DNA of 64,000 nucleotides from Paractinoplanes polyasparticus (GCF_019710575.1 NZ_JAHWFK010000007.1:310001-374000); one strand, 5' to 3'. Positions 51,029 through 60,900 are shown, counted from the stretch's first letter. Notes: a model not told the origin generated them from the sequence alone. A program made the numbers and translations.

Positions 51029-52645
51029 ATGGCCATCGACCAAGGTGAGCCGAAGCACGCGCTGGGAGTGGACTTCGGCACCTCGAACACCGTCGCGGTG
51101 GCGCGCTGGCCCGACGGCCGCGCGCGCCCGATCCTGGTCGACGGATCGCCGCTGCTGCCCTCGGCCGTCTTCGCCGAGGCCGACGGCACGCTGGTGGTCG
51201 GCCGCGACGCGGTGCACAGCGCCCGCATCGACCCGGTGCGCTTCGAGCCCAACCCCAAGCGCCGCATCGACGACGGCCTCGTGCTGCTGGGCGAGCAGGA
51301 GTTCCCGGTCGTCGAGCTGATCGCTGCCGTGCTGGCCCGGGTGGCCGAGGAATGGCACCGCGCGGTCGGCCCGGTCACCCCCGACGTCACCCTGACCTGC
51401 CCCGCGACCTGGGGTTCGACGCGCCGCTCACTGCTGGCGGACGCCGCCGCCCGGGCCGGGCTGACCGGCGCCCGGCTGGTCGTCGAGCCGGTCGCCGCGG
51501 CCACCTACTTCGCCGAGGTGCTGGGCCGCGACGTGCCGATCGGCTCGGTCGTGGTGGTCCACGACTTCGGGGCCGGCACGTTCGACGCCAGCGTGGTGGC
51601 CCGCACCGCCTCCGGCTTCGAGGTCATGGCGGTCGACGGCCGCGACGACATCGGCGGCCTCGACGTGGACGCGGCGATCGTCGAACACCTGCGCACCAGC
51701 GAGTGGCAGCGGCTGCTCGAGCCGTCCACGGCCCAGGAACGCCGGGCCCAGCGCCAGCTGTGGGAAGAGGTGCGGATCGCCAAGGAGCGCCTGTCCCGCG
51801 CCCAGTCGGCCGAGTTCGTGGTGCCGCTGCTCGACACCGAGGTGCACCTCACCCGCGACGAGCTCGAGAAGCTGGCCCGGCCGGTGCTGGAACAGACCGT
51901 CCGGGTCACCAAGGGCCTGCTCGACTGGGCCGACCTGCCCGACGGGCGCCTGGCCGGCGTCTTCCTGGTCGGCGGGGCGAGCCGGATCCCGCTGGTGGCC
52001 ACGCTGCTGCACCGTGAGCTGGGCGAGGCGCCGGTGGTGATCGAGCAGCCGGAGCTGGTGGTGGCCGAGGGCAGCATCCTGGCCGAGGCGGCGATGCTGG
52101 CGACCGGGGCGTCGGCGCCGGGCCCGACCTCCGAGCTGCGGCTGGTCTCGACCGGGCGGGCCGAGTCGGCCACCGTACGGGTCCCCGCCGCGTCCGTCCG
52201 GGTGCCGGGCACCACCGGCCTGCAGCCGCCGGTCGACCCGTGGCCGGACGCCGACCACAGCAGCTGGGTGCCCGACCCGCACGCCACCGTGCCCACCCCC
52301 AAGCCGGTCTTTCACCCGCCGGCCGCCCCGGCATCGCCCGGCCCGGTCACCTCCCGCCCGGTCACGTCGCGTCCGATCACGTCCCGGCCCGTCACGCCGC
52401 GCCCAGCGTCGTCGCCGCCGACCTTCCACGCCCGGCCGCCGGCCCGGGTGGAGCAGGCCGTCCGCCGTCAACGCAAGCGCACCGGCGGCTTTCTGCGCTT
52501 CGTCCAGATCCTGCTCAGCATCCTGGTCATGATCGCTGTGCCGGTGGCCGCGCTGGTGATCGCGTACGGCTACGGCAACGGCTACCCGATCCGGACCGAC
52601 ATCGAGAACCTGATCAGCGATCTGGGCGACCTGCTCGGAATCTGA
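51029..52645 (+). CDS. Membrane-anchored Hsp70-family protein
   Basis: 538 codons. Residues 1-370 are an actin-like Hsp70 ATPase: phosphate-1 loop GVDFGTSNTVAVA, phosphate-2 VVVHDFGAGTFDASVV, connect and adenosine motif GVFLVGGASRIPLVATLL. There is no substrate-binding domain. Instead comes a proline-rich linker with a short repeat (PVTSRPVTSRPITSRPVTPRP) and a C-terminal membrane helix (FLRFVQILLSILVMIAVPVAALVIAYG). This is the actinobacterial stand-alone Hsp70-ATPase type, not DnaK. A role in sensing or assembly at the membrane is inferred; the upstream membrane protein may be its partner. Confidence 0.88.
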   Translation: MAIDQGEPKHALGVDFGTSNTVAVARWPDGRARPILVDGSPLLPSAVFAEADGTLVVGRDAVHSARIDPVRFEPNPKRRIDDGLVLLGEQEFPVVELIAAVLARVAEEWHRAVGPVTPDVTLTCPATWGSTRRSLLADAAARAGLTGARLVVEPVAAATYFAEVLGRDVPIGSVVVVHDFGAGTFDASVVARTASGFEVMAVDGRDDIGGLDVDAAIVEHLRTSEWQRLLEPSTAQERRAQRQLWEEVRIAKERLSRAQSAEFVVPLLDTEVHLTRDELEKLARPVLEQTVRVTKGLLDWADLPDGRLAGVFLVGGASRIPLVATLLHRELGEAPVVIEQPELVVAEGSILAEAAMLATGASAPGPTSELRLVSTGRAESATVRVPAASVRVPGTTGLQPPVDPWPDADHSSWVPDPHATVPTPKPVFHPPAAPASPGPVTSRPVTSRPITSRPVTPRPASSPPTFHARPPARVEQAVRRQRKRTGGFLRFVQILLSILVMIAVPVAALVIAYGYGNGYPIRTDIENLISDLGDLLGI

Positions 52646-52717
52646 GGGTCGTTCATCTTTACGGCCGTGCCGGGTAGCGTGCCCGGGGAACCGGCAACGG
52701 CGCGAGGGGAGCACGGC

Positions 52718-54340
52718 ATGGCAGAGGTGATCGAGGGTCACGGCGGCGAACTGGCGCTGGCCGCGGCCCGGGCGTTCGGTGTGAACGAGATGTTCACCCT
52801 GTCGGGCGGGCACGTGTTCCCGCTCTACGACGCCGCGCACAAGACCGGCTTCCCGATCTACGACGTGCGCCACGAGCAGACCGCCGTCTTCGCGGCCGAG
52901 GCTGTCGCCAAGCTCCAGCGGCGCCCCGGCCTCGCGGTGCTCACGGCCGGCCCGGGCGTGACCAACGGCATCTCCGGCCTGACCAGCGCGTTCTTCAACG
53001 CCTCGCCGGTGCTGGTGCTCGGCGGCCGGGCGCCCGCCTTCCGCTGGGGGTCGGGCAGCCTGCAGGAGTTCGACCACGTGCCCCTGGTCGCCCCGATCAC
53101 CAAGTACGCGGGCACGGTGACCGACACCGACAGCATCCCCGGCGAGGTGCGGGCCGCCCTGACCGCCGCGCTGACCGCCCACCGGGGTCCGGCCTTCCTC
53201 GATCTGCCGCTCGAGATCGTCTTCTCGACCGGCGAGGCCGCCGCGCCCGGAGCGCCGGCCGTCCCGGTGCTCGAGGCCGACCCCGACGAGGTGTCCCGCG
53301 CGGCCACGCTGCTCGCCGCGGCCGCCCGTCCGGTGATCATCGCGGGCTCCGACGTCTGGGGCGGCGACGCGATCGCCGAACTGCGGGCCGCCGCCGAGGC
53401 GTTGCAGGTGCCGGTCTTCACCAACGGCATGGGCCGCGGCGCGCTCCCGCCGTCGCACCCGCTCGCCTTCGCCAAGGCCCGCCGCCCCGCCCTCAACGAG
53501 GCCGACGTGGTCTGCGTGATCGGCACCCCGCTCGACTTCCGGCTCGGCTTCGGCGAGTTCGGGGCGGCGCAGGTGGTGCACATCGTGGATGCCCCCAGCC
53601 AGCGCGCGACGCACGTCGAGACGGCCGTGTCGCCCGCGGGTGACCTGCGGCGCATCCTCGCGGCGATCGCCGACCACGCCGGCGACCGGGCCGACCACGC
53701 CGAATGGATCGAGGGGTTGCGGACGGCCGAGGACGCGGGCAAGGCGCGCGACGCCGAGGCGATGGCGGCCGAGACCGACCTCATCAAGCCGGCCCGCATC
53801 TACGGCGAGCTGCGCAAGGTCCTCGCGGCCGACGCCGTGACCATCGGCGACGGCGGTGACTTCGTCTCGTACGCGGGCCGTTATCTCGAGCCGTCCCAGC
53901 CCGGCACCTGGCTCGACCCGGGGCCGTACGGATGTCTCGGCACCGGCATGGGCTACGCGATGGGCGCCCGGGTGACCTATCCCGACCGCCAGATCTGCGT
54001 GCTCATGGGGGACGGGGCCGCCGGCTTCTCGCTGATGGACGCGGAGTCGCTGGTCCGGCAGGGACTCCCGGTCGTCATGGTGGTCGGCAACAACGGCATC
54101 TGGGGGCTCGAGAAACACCCCATGCAGGCCATGTACGGCTACGACGTCGCGGCCGACCTGCAGCCGGGGCTCCGCTACGACGACGTCGTCAAGGCGCTCG
54201 GCGGCGCGGGGGAGACCGTCGAGAAGGCGGCCGAGATCGGCCCCGCCCTCGAGCGTGCCTTCAGCGCCGGGGTGCCCTACCTGGTCAACGTGCTGACCGA
54301 CCCCGGCGACGCCTACCCCCGCTCGTCCAACCTCGCCTAG
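52718..54340 (+). CDS. ilvG: Acetolactate synthase-like TPP enzyme (IlvG type)
   Basis: 540 codons from the ATG at 52718 with GAGGGGA upstream. Three-domain thiamine diphosphate enzyme. The catalytic Glu is in YDVRHEQTAVFAAE (near residue 52), and the TPP/Mg motif is GDGAAGFSLMDAESLVRQGLPVVMVVGNN (from about 431). The sequence closely follows mycobacterial IlvG, including FTLSGGHVFPLYD, RWGSGSLQEFDHVP, NGMGRGALP and the C-terminal YPRSSNLA. IlvG is a divergent relative of IlvB1 and its true substrate is unsettled. No regulatory small subunit is adjacent. It is convergent with the next gene, sharing CTAG. Confidence 0.9.
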   Translation: MAEVIEGHGGELALAAARAFGVNEMFTLSGGHVFPLYDAAHKTGFPIYDVRHEQTAVFAAEAVAKLQRRPGLAVLTAGPGVTNGISGLTSAFFNASPVLVLGGRAPAFRWGSGSLQEFDHVPLVAPITKYAGTVTDTDSIPGEVRAALTAALTAHRGPAFLDLPLEIVFSTGEAAAPGAPAVPVLEADPDEVSRAATLLAAAARPVIIAGSDVWGGDAIAELRAAAEALQVPVFTNGMGRGALPPSHPLAFAKARRPALNEADVVCVIGTPLDFRLGFGEFGAAQVVHIVDAPSQRATHVETAVSPAGDLRRILAAIADHAGDRADHAEWIEGLRTAEDAGKARDAEAMAAETDLIKPARIYGELRKVLAADAVTIGDGGDFVSYAGRYLEPSQPGTWLDPGPYGCLGTGMGYAMGARVTYPDRQICVLMGDGAAGFSLMDAESLVRQGLPVVMVVGNNGIWGLEKHPMQAMYGYDVAADLQPGLRYDDVVKALGGAGETVEKAAEIGPALERAFSAGVPYLVNVLTDPGDAYPRSSNLA

Positions 54341-54693
54341 GCCGAGCCCTGGGGCTTGTCGGGCTCCTCGTTCTTCAGTTCCTTCTCCCACTCGGCGAGC
54401 GCCTCACGCTCACGACGGGACTGCTCGGTGTCGACCGAGCGCAGGAAGTCGGGGTCGTCGTCCGGCGCGGAGGGAGCGCGGCGCCGGCGCGGCACCGTGC
54501 CCTCTTCGGGCGCGGGCAGCGGGCGACCCCAGAGGAAGTAGGCGAGGGGGCCGAGCAAGGGGATGAGAAGGATCACCAGCACCCACACCAGACGCGGCGC
54601 GTTGCGGACGCGGGCGGCCGACAGACAGCTGATCAGCGCCAGCACGAAGAGCACCAGCTGCACGGCAGCGAGAAGGATGAACAACCGGACCAT
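54337..54693 (-). CDS. PLDc_N-domain membrane protein
   Basis: 118 codons. Two membrane helices at the N-terminus (FILLAAVQLVLFVLALISCL and LVWVLVILLIPLLGPLAYFLWGRP) form the phospholipase-D N-terminal type domain, but no phospholipase domain follows. The C-terminal 50 residues are charged and soluble (PDFLRSVDTEQSRREREALAEWEKELKNEE). Proteins of this kind are common in actinomycetes and of unknown role. Last gene of a minus-strand set of four, 38 bases after the preceding one. Confidence 0.85.
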   Translation of the reverse strand: MVRLFILLAAVQLVLFVLALISCLSAARVRNAPRLVWVLVILLIPLLGPLAYFLWGRPLPAPEEGTVPRRRRAPSAPDDDPDFLRSVDTEQSRREREALAEWEKELKNEEPDKPQGSA

Positions 54694-54731
54694 GTGGCAA
54701 TGATGACGCGCGTCGGCCGATCCGGCGACGA

Positions 54732-55070
54732 TCAGAGCATGACAACCAGACCGGCGACCGCGGCGAGGGCCACGGTGATCAACGCGTACGCCGGGATTGT
54801 CCGCCGTCCCGGGTGGGGCGGGTGCTGCCGCAGGGCCCGCGCCCGGCGGTAGGCGATCGCCACCAGGGCCGACCAGCCGAGCCCGCTGAGCGCTGCCGTG
54901 GTCCACTGCGGAACACCGGCGTCGGGGTGAAAAGCCGGACGGGCGGCGAGCAGGCCGACGACCGCGGCCGACAGCGCGGTGCGCCGCCAGGCGAAGCGGG
55001 TGCGCTCGGCGGACGCGCCGTGGTCGGGCGTCCACTCCGCGCTCGCTTCGCCGCCTGGGTGATCGCTCAC
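54732..55070 (-). CDS. Second DUF202-type membrane protein
   Basis: 112 codons from the GTG at 55070, which overlaps the previous gene's stop as GTGA. It carries the short DUF202 pattern ERTRFAWRRTALSAAVVGLLAARPAF and two further helices (TAALSGLGWSALVAIAYRRAR, IPAYALITVALAAVAGLVVML). It is a divergent partner of the DUF202 protein just upstream; paired DUF202 genes are usual. Function unknown. Confidence 0.83.
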   Translation of the reverse strand: MSDHPGGEASAEWTPDHGASAERTRFAWRRTALSAAVVGLLAARPAFHPDAGVPQWTTAALSGLGWSALVAIAYRRARALRQHPPHPGRRTIPAYALITVALAAVAGLVVML

Positions 55071-55453
55071 TCCGCGGCCTGGATGATCACCGCGACCACT
55101 ACGGCGGCTGCGCCGAGCGCGACCACCACGGCCAGGACGGCTGGGAACCGGGAGCCGGGCAGTTCCTGGCCGAGGCGCATGGCCCGTTCGGTGCGGGCCC
55201 AGTGGTCGACCGCGCGCAACGCGACCAGGCCGCCCAGCACGAGCAGGACGACGGCCATGATCTCGCGCAGGTACGGGATGGGCAGCGGCGGCAGGAACTG
55301 GGCGACGCCGAGCCCGCCCGCGATCAGCGCCAGGCCGGTGCGGATCCAGGCCAGGAAGGTGCGCTCGTTGGCCAGCGAGAAGCGGTAGTCGGGGGCGCGG
55401 CCGACCGTGGGGGTCTTCTCGGGATCGATCCATTGCCGCAGGGCACCGAACAC
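55067..55453 (-). CDS. DUF202 (YidH-like) membrane protein
   Basis: 128 codons from the GTG at 55453, nine bases after the stop of the small cysteine protein; an ATG at 55495 would instead overlap that gene by 34 bases, so the start is not certain. The family hallmark YRFSLANERTFLAWIRTGLALIAGG is present, followed by two more helices (IMAVVLLVLGGLVALRAVDHW, FPAVLAVVVALGAAAVVVAVII). Uncharacterised inner-membrane family. Confidence 0.88.
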   Translation of the reverse strand: MFGALRQWIDPEKTPTVGRAPDYRFSLANERTFLAWIRTGLALIAGGLGVAQFLPPLPIPYLREIMAVVLLVLGGLVALRAVDHWARTERAMRLGQELPGSRFPAVLAVVVALGAAAVVVAVIIQAAE

Positions 55454-55461
55454 GTAAGGGA

Positions 55462-55668
55462 TTATTGACCTTCCAGGTCGAGAAGGTGCATCCACAGCAT
55501 GCGGACTTGGTCACTCACGCAGGCCTCGCGGGGCCGGCCGCACCGGCAGTAGGGCGAATCGGAGCTCACCCGGCCATGGGTGTTCAGCACGGGCACGGGG
55601 CCGCGTGGTAGACGATGTGAGGCGGACGGAAGCAATCCGTCGGCCACCGGAGTGATTCGGCCGGACAT
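55462..55668 (-). CDS. Small cysteine-containing protein, 68 aa
   Basis: Start chosen at the ATG at 55668 because a near-ideal ribosome site GGGAGGTG lies six bases upstream. The protein is soluble and ends with a cysteine cluster YCRCGRPREACVSDQ and then VRMLWMHLLDLEGQ. The CxCG...C pattern suggests metal binding or a redox role. It precedes the DUF202 gene directly. I do not recognise a family; the strong initiation site is the main evidence that it is real. Confidence 0.55.
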   Translation of the reverse strand: MSGRITPVADGLLPSASHRLPRGPVPVLNTHGRVSSDSPYCRCGRPREACVSDQVRMLWMHLLDLEGQ

Positions 55669-55754
55669 TTCGTACACCTCCCGGTACCGACTGTAGCCAG
55701 CGGGCGGACGGATCGGGTGAGGTGAGTCACTCTGGGTGGCCGACACGCCTAAGC

Positions 55755-55766
55755 TACCGACGGGTA
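55755..55766 (+). promoter_or_regulatory. Short inverted repeat upstream of etfB
   Basis: TACC-GACG-GGTA (55755-55766), 61 bases before the etfB start. It is the only symmetric element in the region and resembles operators of TetR regulators of fatty-acid genes in outline only. Confidence 0.3.
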
Positions 55767-55826
55767 ACCTGTCGGGAGGCGTCCGGCCGCATTGGTGCGT
55801 TCACAACAGGAGGTCGTAGGAGCGCG

Positions 55827-56606
55827 ATGAACATCGTCGTACTGGTCAAGCAGGTGCCCGACTCCGGTGCCGAGCGCACCCTGAGCCCTTCGGACAACAC
55901 GGTCGAGCGTGCCTCGGCCAACAACGTCATCAACGAGATGGACGAGTACGCCATCGAAGAGGCGTTGAAGATCAAGGAGGCGCACGGCGGCGAGGTCACC
56001 GTCCTCACGATGGGGCCGGCCGGTGCGACCGAGTCCATCCGCAAGGCGTTGTCGATGGGCCCCGACAAGGCCGTGCACATCTCCGACGACGCGCTGCACG
56101 GCTCGTGCGCCGTCGCCACCTCCAAGGTGCTGGCCGCGGCCCTCGGCACGCTCAACGCCGACCTGGTGCTCTGCGGCGCCGAGTCGACCGACGGCCGCGT
56201 GCAGGTCATGCCCCACATGCTGGCCGAGCGGCTCGGCATCGCGGCGCTGACCGGCGCCCGCAAGCTCACGGTGGACGGCACGCAGCTGACCGCCGAGCGC
56301 CAGACCGACGAGGGCTACGAGGTCGTCACGGCGGCCACCCCGGCCGTGGTCAGCGTGTGGGACACGATCAACGAGCCCCGCTACCCGTCCTTCAAGGGCA
56401 TCATGGCCGCCAAGAAGAAGCCGGTGCAGGCGCTCTCGCTGGCCGACCTGGGCATCGCCGGCGACGAGGTGGGCACGGCCGGGGCCACCAGCGCCGTGGT
56501 CGAGTTCTCCAAGCGCCCGCCGCGTTCGGCCGGCGCCAAGGTCACTGACGAGGGCGACGGCGGCACGCAGCTGGTCACGTACCTCGCCACCGAGAAGTTC
56601 GTCTGA
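55827..56606 (+). CDS. etfB: Electron transfer flavoprotein beta subunit
   Basis: 259 codons from the ATG at 55827 with GTAGGAG upstream. N-terminal MNIVVLVKQVPDSGAERTL, then NVINEMDEYAIEEALKIKEAHGG, LVLCGAESTDGRVQVMPHMLAERLG (AMP-binding loop) and VWDTINEPRYPSFKGIMAAKKK near the C-terminal arm. With EtfA it carries electrons from acyl-CoA dehydrogenases to the respiratory chain. EtfA follows 19 bases downstream. Serves the beta-oxidation enzymes scattered in this window. Confidence 0.97.
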   Translation: MNIVVLVKQVPDSGAERTLSPSDNTVERASANNVINEMDEYAIEEALKIKEAHGGEVTVLTMGPAGATESIRKALSMGPDKAVHISDDALHGSCAVATSKVLAAALGTLNADLVLCGAESTDGRVQVMPHMLAERLGIAALTGARKLTVDGTQLTAERQTDEGYEVVTAATPAVVSVWDTINEPRYPSFKGIMAAKKKPVQALSLADLGIAGDEVGTAGATSAVVEFSKRPPRSAGAKVTDEGDGGTQLVTYLATEKFV

Positions 56607-56625
56607 GCCCGGGGGAGAGGGAATC

Positions 56626-57558
56626 ATGGCTGAAGTTCTGGTTGTCGTCGAGAACGGCATCAAGAAGGTCACGCTCGAGATGCTGACCATCGCGCGCGGG
56701 CTCGGCGAGGTCTCGGCGGTCGTGTTCGGCGAGGCCGACACGGCCAAGCTCGGCGAGTACGGCGCGGCCAAGGTCTACGTCGCGTCCGGTGACGACGTCG
56801 AGGGTTACCTGGTCGCCCCGAAGGCGGCCGTGCTGGCCGGCCTCGTACGCGAGAAGCAGCCCGCCGCCGTCCTGCTGGCCTCCACCCAGGAGGGCAAGGA
56901 GATCGCCGGCCGACTGGCCGTCAAGCTCGACAACGGGCTGCTGACCGACGCGGTCGAGGTGGCCGCCGACGGCACCGCGACCCAGGTCGTCTTCGCCGGC
57001 TCGGGCATCGTGAAGTCGAAGGTCACGCGCGGCCTGCCGATCGTGACGATCCGCCCCAACTCGGTCACGCCGTCGCCCGCGCCGGCCGACGCCGCCGTTT
57101 CGTCGCTGGACGTCACGGTCAGCGACAGCGACAAGCTGACCAAGGTCGTCGAGCGCGTGGTCGAGCAGAAGGGCTCGCGCCCCGAGCTCACCGAGGCCTC
57201 GATCGTCGTCTCCGGCGGCCGTGGCGTGGGCAACGCCGACAACTTCAAGCTGGTCGAGGAGCTGGCCGACCTGCTCGGCGGCGCCGTCGGCGCGTCCAGG
57301 GCCGCGGTCGACTCGGGCTACTACCCGCACCAGTTCCAGGTGGGTCAGACCGGCAAGACCGTTTCCCCGCAGCTGTACGTGGCTCTGGGCATCTCCGGCG
57401 CGATCCAGCACCGGGCCGGCATGCAGACCTCGAAGACGATCGTCGCCGTCAACAAGGACGCCGAGGCGCCCATTTTCGAGCTCGCCGACTACGGCGTGGT
57501 CGGCGACCTGTTCAAGGTCGTGCCCCAGGCGGCCGACGAGATCCGCAAGCGCAAGTAA
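56626..57558 (+). CDS. etfA: Electron transfer flavoprotein alpha subunit
   Basis: 310 codons. The N-terminal domain holds [22 protein letters not shown] and the C-terminal FAD domain has [68 protein letters not shown], the canonical FAD-binding run with the conserved Arg and the SGAIQH motif, ending [25 protein letters not shown]. Second gene of the etfBA operon, which ends in a strong hairpin. Confidence 0.97.
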   Translation: MAEVLVVVENGIKKVTLEMLTIARGLGEVSAVVFGEADTAKLGEYGAAKVYVASGDDVEGYLVAPKAAVLAGLVREKQPAAVLLASTQEGKEIAGRLAVKLDNGLLTDAVEVAADGTATQVVFAGSGIVKSKVTRGLPIVTIRPNSVTPSPAPADAAVSSLDVTVSDSDKLTKVVERVVEQKGSRPELTEASIVVSGGRGVGNADNFKLVEELADLLGGAVGASRAAVDSGYYPHQFQVGQTGKTVSPQLYVALGISGAIQHRAGMQTSKTIVAVNKDAEAPIFELADYGVVGDLFKVVPQAADEIRKRK

Positions 57559-57571
57559 TCCCCGTCACCAG

Positions 57572-57598
57572 ACGGCCCGGCGCCGAGCGCCGGGCCGT
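57572..57598 (+). terminator. Terminator of the etfBA operon
   Basis: ACGGCCCGGCGC-CGA-GCGCCGGGCCGT: 12 perfect pairs with a three-base loop, followed by TCTGTGTC. It starts 14 bases past the etfA stop and precedes the cysteine desulfurase gene by 36 bases. Confidence 0.8.
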
Positions 57599-57634
57599 TC
57601 TGTGTCGCGGGGCGAGGCATAAGCTTGGACCCTG

Positions 57635-58810
57635 ATGGCCTACTTGGATCACGCTGCGACCACGCCGATGCTCGACGAGGCGCTGGCGGCATATGTGGCA
57701 GCGGCCCGCGAGGTCGGTAACCCGTCGTCCCTGCACGCGGCCGGGCGGCATGCCCGGCGCCTGGTCGAGGAGTCGCGCGAGCGCATCGCGGCCGCCCTCG
57801 GCGCCCGGCCGTCCGAGGTGATCTTCACCAGCGGCGGCACCGAGAGCGACAATCTCGCGCTCAAGGGCATCTTCTGGGCCCGGCGGGCCGGCTCGCTCAA
57901 CCGCAGCCGGGTGGTCGCCTCCGCGGTCGAGCACCACGCCGTGATGGACAGCGCCGACTGGCTCGGCGCCCACGAGGGCGCCCAGCTGAGCTGGCTGCCG
58001 GTCGACGGCACGGGCCGGGTCGACCCGGCCGCGCTGGCCGAGCTGATCGAGGCGTACGGGGAAGAGATCGCCGTCATCAGCGTGCAGTGGGCCAACAACG
58101 AGGTCGGCACCGTGCAACCGGTGGCCGAGCTGGCACGCCTCGCCGCCCAGGCGGGCATCCCCTTCCACACCGACGCGGTGCAGGCGCTGGGCCAGGTGCC
58201 GGTCGACTTCGCGACCAGTGGCGCCGCCGCCATGACCGTCACCGGGCACAAGGTCGGCGGCCCGGCCGGGGTGGGTGCGCTGCTGCTCGGCCGCGACGTG
58301 AACTGCACCCCGCTGCTGCACGGCGGCGGCCAGGAACGCGACGTGCGCTCGGGGACGCTCGACACGGCCGGGGTGGCGGCCTTCGCCACGGCGGTCGAGG
58401 CGACGGTCAAGAGCCAGGCCGCGTACGCGTTGCGGGTCGGAGCCCTGCGCGACGAGCTCGTCGACAGGGTGCGGGCCGCGGTTCCCGACGCCATCCTCAA
58501 CGGCGCCCCGGACGACCGGCTGCCCGGAAACGCCCACTTCAGCTTCCCCGGCTGCGAGGGCGACGCGTTGCTGCTGCTCCTCGACGCGTCCGGCGTCTGC
58601 TGCTCGACCGGGTCGGCCTGCTCGGCCGGCGTGGCGCAGCCCAGCCACGTGCTGCTCGCCATGGGCGCCGACGAGGACCGCGCCCGCTCGTCGCTGCGCT
58701 TCACCCTCGGGCACACCAGCACCTCCGCCGACATCGACGAACTGCTGGCCGCGCTGCCCGGCGCGGTCGAGCGCGCCCGCCGGGCCACCGCCTGGAAAAC
58801 TCCCCGTTAG
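57635..58810 (+). CDS. Cysteine desulfurase (NifS/IscS family)
   Basis: 391 codons. PLP enzyme that takes sulfur from cysteine as a persulfide. N-terminal [10 protein letters not shown], the cofactor Lys in [12 protein letters not shown], and the mobile catalytic Cys loop [11 protein letters not shown], which is the short-loop IscS-like type. Its position ten bases before mnmA shows it is the sulfur donor for tRNA 2-thiouridine formation; it may also serve other sulfur pathways, as no isc or suf scaffold genes are adjacent. Gene symbol left open between iscS and nifS. Confidence 0.94.
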   Translation: MAYLDHAATTPMLDEALAAYVAAAREVGNPSSLHAAGRHARRLVEESRERIAAALGARPSEVIFTSGGTESDNLALKGIFWARRAGSLNRSRVVASAVEHHAVMDSADWLGAHEGAQLSWLPVDGTGRVDPAALAELIEAYGEEIAVISVQWANNEVGTVQPVAELARLAAQAGIPFHTDAVQALGQVPVDFATSGAAAMTVTGHKVGGPAGVGALLLGRDVNCTPLLHGGGQERDVRSGTLDTAGVAAFATAVEATVKSQAAYALRVGALRDELVDRVRAAVPDAILNGAPDDRLPGNAHFSFPGCEGDALLLLLDASGVCCSTGSACSAGVAQPSHVLLAMGADEDRARSSLRFTLGHTSTSADIDELLAALPGAVERARRATAWKTPR

Positions 58811-58820
58811 GCTTGGTCCC

Positions 58821-59912
58821 ATGCGAGTTCTTGCGGCAATGTCGGGCGGCGTCGATTCCGCCGTCGCCGCCGCGCGCGCCCACGACGCCGGCCACGACGT
58901 CACCGGGGTGCATCTGGCGCTGGCGCGTAACCCCCAGACCTATCGCACGGGAGCGCGCGGCTGCTGCACGCTGGAAGATTCCCGCGACGCCCGCCGCGCC
59001 GCCGACGTGATCGGCATCCCGTTCTACGTGTGGGACATGGCCGACCAGTTCCACGCGAACGTCGTCGACGACTTCGTCGCCGAGTACGCGGCCGGCCGCA
59101 CCCCCAACCCGTGCCTGCGCTGCAACGAAAAGATCAAGTTCGAGGCGGTGCTCGACCGCGCGGTCGCGCTCGGTTTCGACGCCGTCGTCACCGGCCACCA
59201 CGCCCGCCTCGACGGCGAGGGCCGGCTGCGCCGCAGCGTCGACGAGGGCAAAGACCAGTCGTACGTGCTGGCCGTGCTCACCCAGGGCCAGCTCGACCGG
59301 GCCGTCTTCCCGCTCGGCGACTCCACCAAGGCCCAGGTGCGCGAGGAAGCAGCCGCCCGTGGGCTGGCCGTGGCCGACAAGCCCGACTCCCATGACATCT
59401 GCTTCATCGCCGACGGCGACACCAAGGGCTTCCTCCAGCGGCAGCTGGGCGACGCCCCGGGCGACATCGTCGACGGCCGCACCGGCGAGCGGCTGGGCAG
59501 CCACAACGGCGCCTACGGCTACACGATCGGCCAGCGCAAGGGTCTCGACCTGCGCGTGCCCGCCGCCGACGGCCGCCCGCGCTACGTGCTGTCGATCACC
59601 CCGGTGACCAACACGGTCACCGTCGGCCCGCGCGAGGATCTCGAGGTCGGGGTCGTCACCGCGTCCAAGGTGATCTGGCACGGCACGTCCACCCCGGTGG
59701 AATGCGAGGTGCAGCTGCGGGCTCACGGCGAGGTCTACCCGGCCACGGTGACCGTCGAGGACGACACCCTGACCGCCCGCCTGGCGTCACCCGCCCGGGG
59801 CGTCGCGGCCGGGCAGGCGATCGTGGCCTACCAGCGCTCCGACGAGGGCGACGTCGTGCTCGGCTCGGCGACGATCACCGCTTCGGCGCCCCTGCTGACC
59901 GCGCATGCCTGA
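58821..59912 (+). CDS. mnmA: tRNA-specific 2-thiouridylase MnmA
   Basis: 363 codons. ATP-dependent enzyme that makes 2-thiouridine at U34 of tRNAs for Lys, Glu and Gln. PP-loop [10 protein letters not shown] at the N-terminus, tRNA-binding [13 protein letters not shown] with the first catalytic Cys, and [11 protein letters not shown] with the second Cys; the C-terminal beta domain ([18 protein letters not shown]) is complete. It follows the cysteine desulfurase by ten bases and overlaps the next gene by eight. Confidence 0.97.
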   Translation: MRVLAAMSGGVDSAVAAARAHDAGHDVTGVHLALARNPQTYRTGARGCCTLEDSRDARRAADVIGIPFYVWDMADQFHANVVDDFVAEYAAGRTPNPCLRCNEKIKFEAVLDRAVALGFDAVVTGHHARLDGEGRLRRSVDEGKDQSYVLAVLTQGQLDRAVFPLGDSTKAQVREEAAARGLAVADKPDSHDICFIADGDTKGFLQRQLGDAPGDIVDGRTGERLGSHNGAYGYTIGQRKGLDLRVPAADGRPRYVLSITPVTNTVTVGPREDLEVGVVTASKVIWHGTSTPVECEVQLRAHGEVYPATVTVEDDTLTARLASPARGVAAGQAIVAYQRSDEGDVVLGSATITASAPLLTAHA

Positions 59913-60900
59913 CTTCCCGTGGGCCGCGGGCTCGGCCACCGGTGTCGGGTCGCTCCCGGGCACCGACATCGCCGAGGCCCAGCGCGTCGTCTTCGGCGAG
60001 CTGCCCGAGCTGCCGCACCTGGCCGAACTGCCCGCCCGCGGACCCGGGGCCGACATCATCGGCCGCAGCGCCGGCTTCCTGGTCGAGCTGCCGGTGCAGC
60101 TCTACGCCGGGCAGTGGCAGATCGCGCCCCGCCCCGGCCGAGACCAGCGGCGCACGGCCGACCTGCTGGAACGCGACCTCGACCAGCTCACCGAGCAGGG
60201 CGAGAGATACACCGGCCCGCTCAAGGTGCAGTCGGCCGGGCCGTGGACGCTCGCCGCGAGCATCGACCGCCCGATCGGCGGGCGGCTGCTGCGTGACGCG
60301 GGCGCCGTCCGCGACCTCACCGACTCGCTCGCCGAGGGGCTGAAGCGGCACATCGACGACGTGCGCAAGCGGCTCCCGCGGGCCGAGGTGCTGCTGCAGC
60401 TCGACGAGCCGTCGCTGCCGGCCGTGCTGGCCGGTCGCGTGCCGACCGAGAGCGGCCTGAGCGCCTACCGCGCGGTGCCCTCACCCGACGCGGCGAAAGC
60501 CCTGCGGGTGGTGACCGAGGCAGTGGGCGTGCCGGTCATCGCGCACTGCTGCGCTCCCGACGTTCCGTTGCAGGCTTTCCGGGACGCCGGCGCGGCCGCT
60601 GTCGCCCTCGACCTGTCCCTGGTGAAAGACCTCGACCCGCTGGGCGAGGCGATCGAGGCGGGGCTCGGGCTCTTCGCCGGCGCCGCGCCGACGATGCCGC
60701 CGGCGGCCGGAAGGATCGACGGCAAGATGGTGGCCGACCGCGTCGCGACGCTGTGGAAGCGGCTCGCGTTCCCCCCGGCCCAGCTGCCCCGGCAGGTGGT
60801 CATCACCCCGGCTTGCGGCCTGGCCGGCGCATCCCCGGCGTATGCCCGCGCCGCCCTGACCGCGTGCCGCGAGGCGGCCCGCCGGCTCGCCGAGGTCTGA
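59905..60900 (+). CDS. MetE-like (cobalamin-independent methionine synthase domain) protein
   Basis: 331 codons. The fold corresponds to the C-terminal half of Met[58 protein letters not shown], the zinc-site type segment [12 protein letters not shown] and [17 protein letters not shown]. It lacks the N-terminal MetE half, so whether it makes methionine is unclear; it may use another methyl donor. It overlaps mnmA and shares its operon, the usual order in actinomycetes. Confidence 0.86.
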   Translation: MPDFPWAAGSATGVGSLPGTDIAEAQRVVFGELPELPHLAELPARGPGADIIGRSAGFLVELPVQLYAGQWQIAPRPGRDQRRTADLLERDLDQLTEQGERYTGPLKVQSAGPWTLAASIDRPIGGRLLRDAGAVRDLTDSLAEGLKRHIDDVRKRLPRAEVLLQLDEPSLPAVLAGRVPTESGLSAYRAVPSPDAAKALRVVTEAVGVPVIAHCCAPDVPLQAFRDAGAAAVALDLSLVKDLDPLGEAIEAGLGLFAGAAPTMPPAAGRIDGKMVADRVATLWKRLAFPPAQLPRQVVITPACGLAGASPAYARAALTACREAARRLAEV

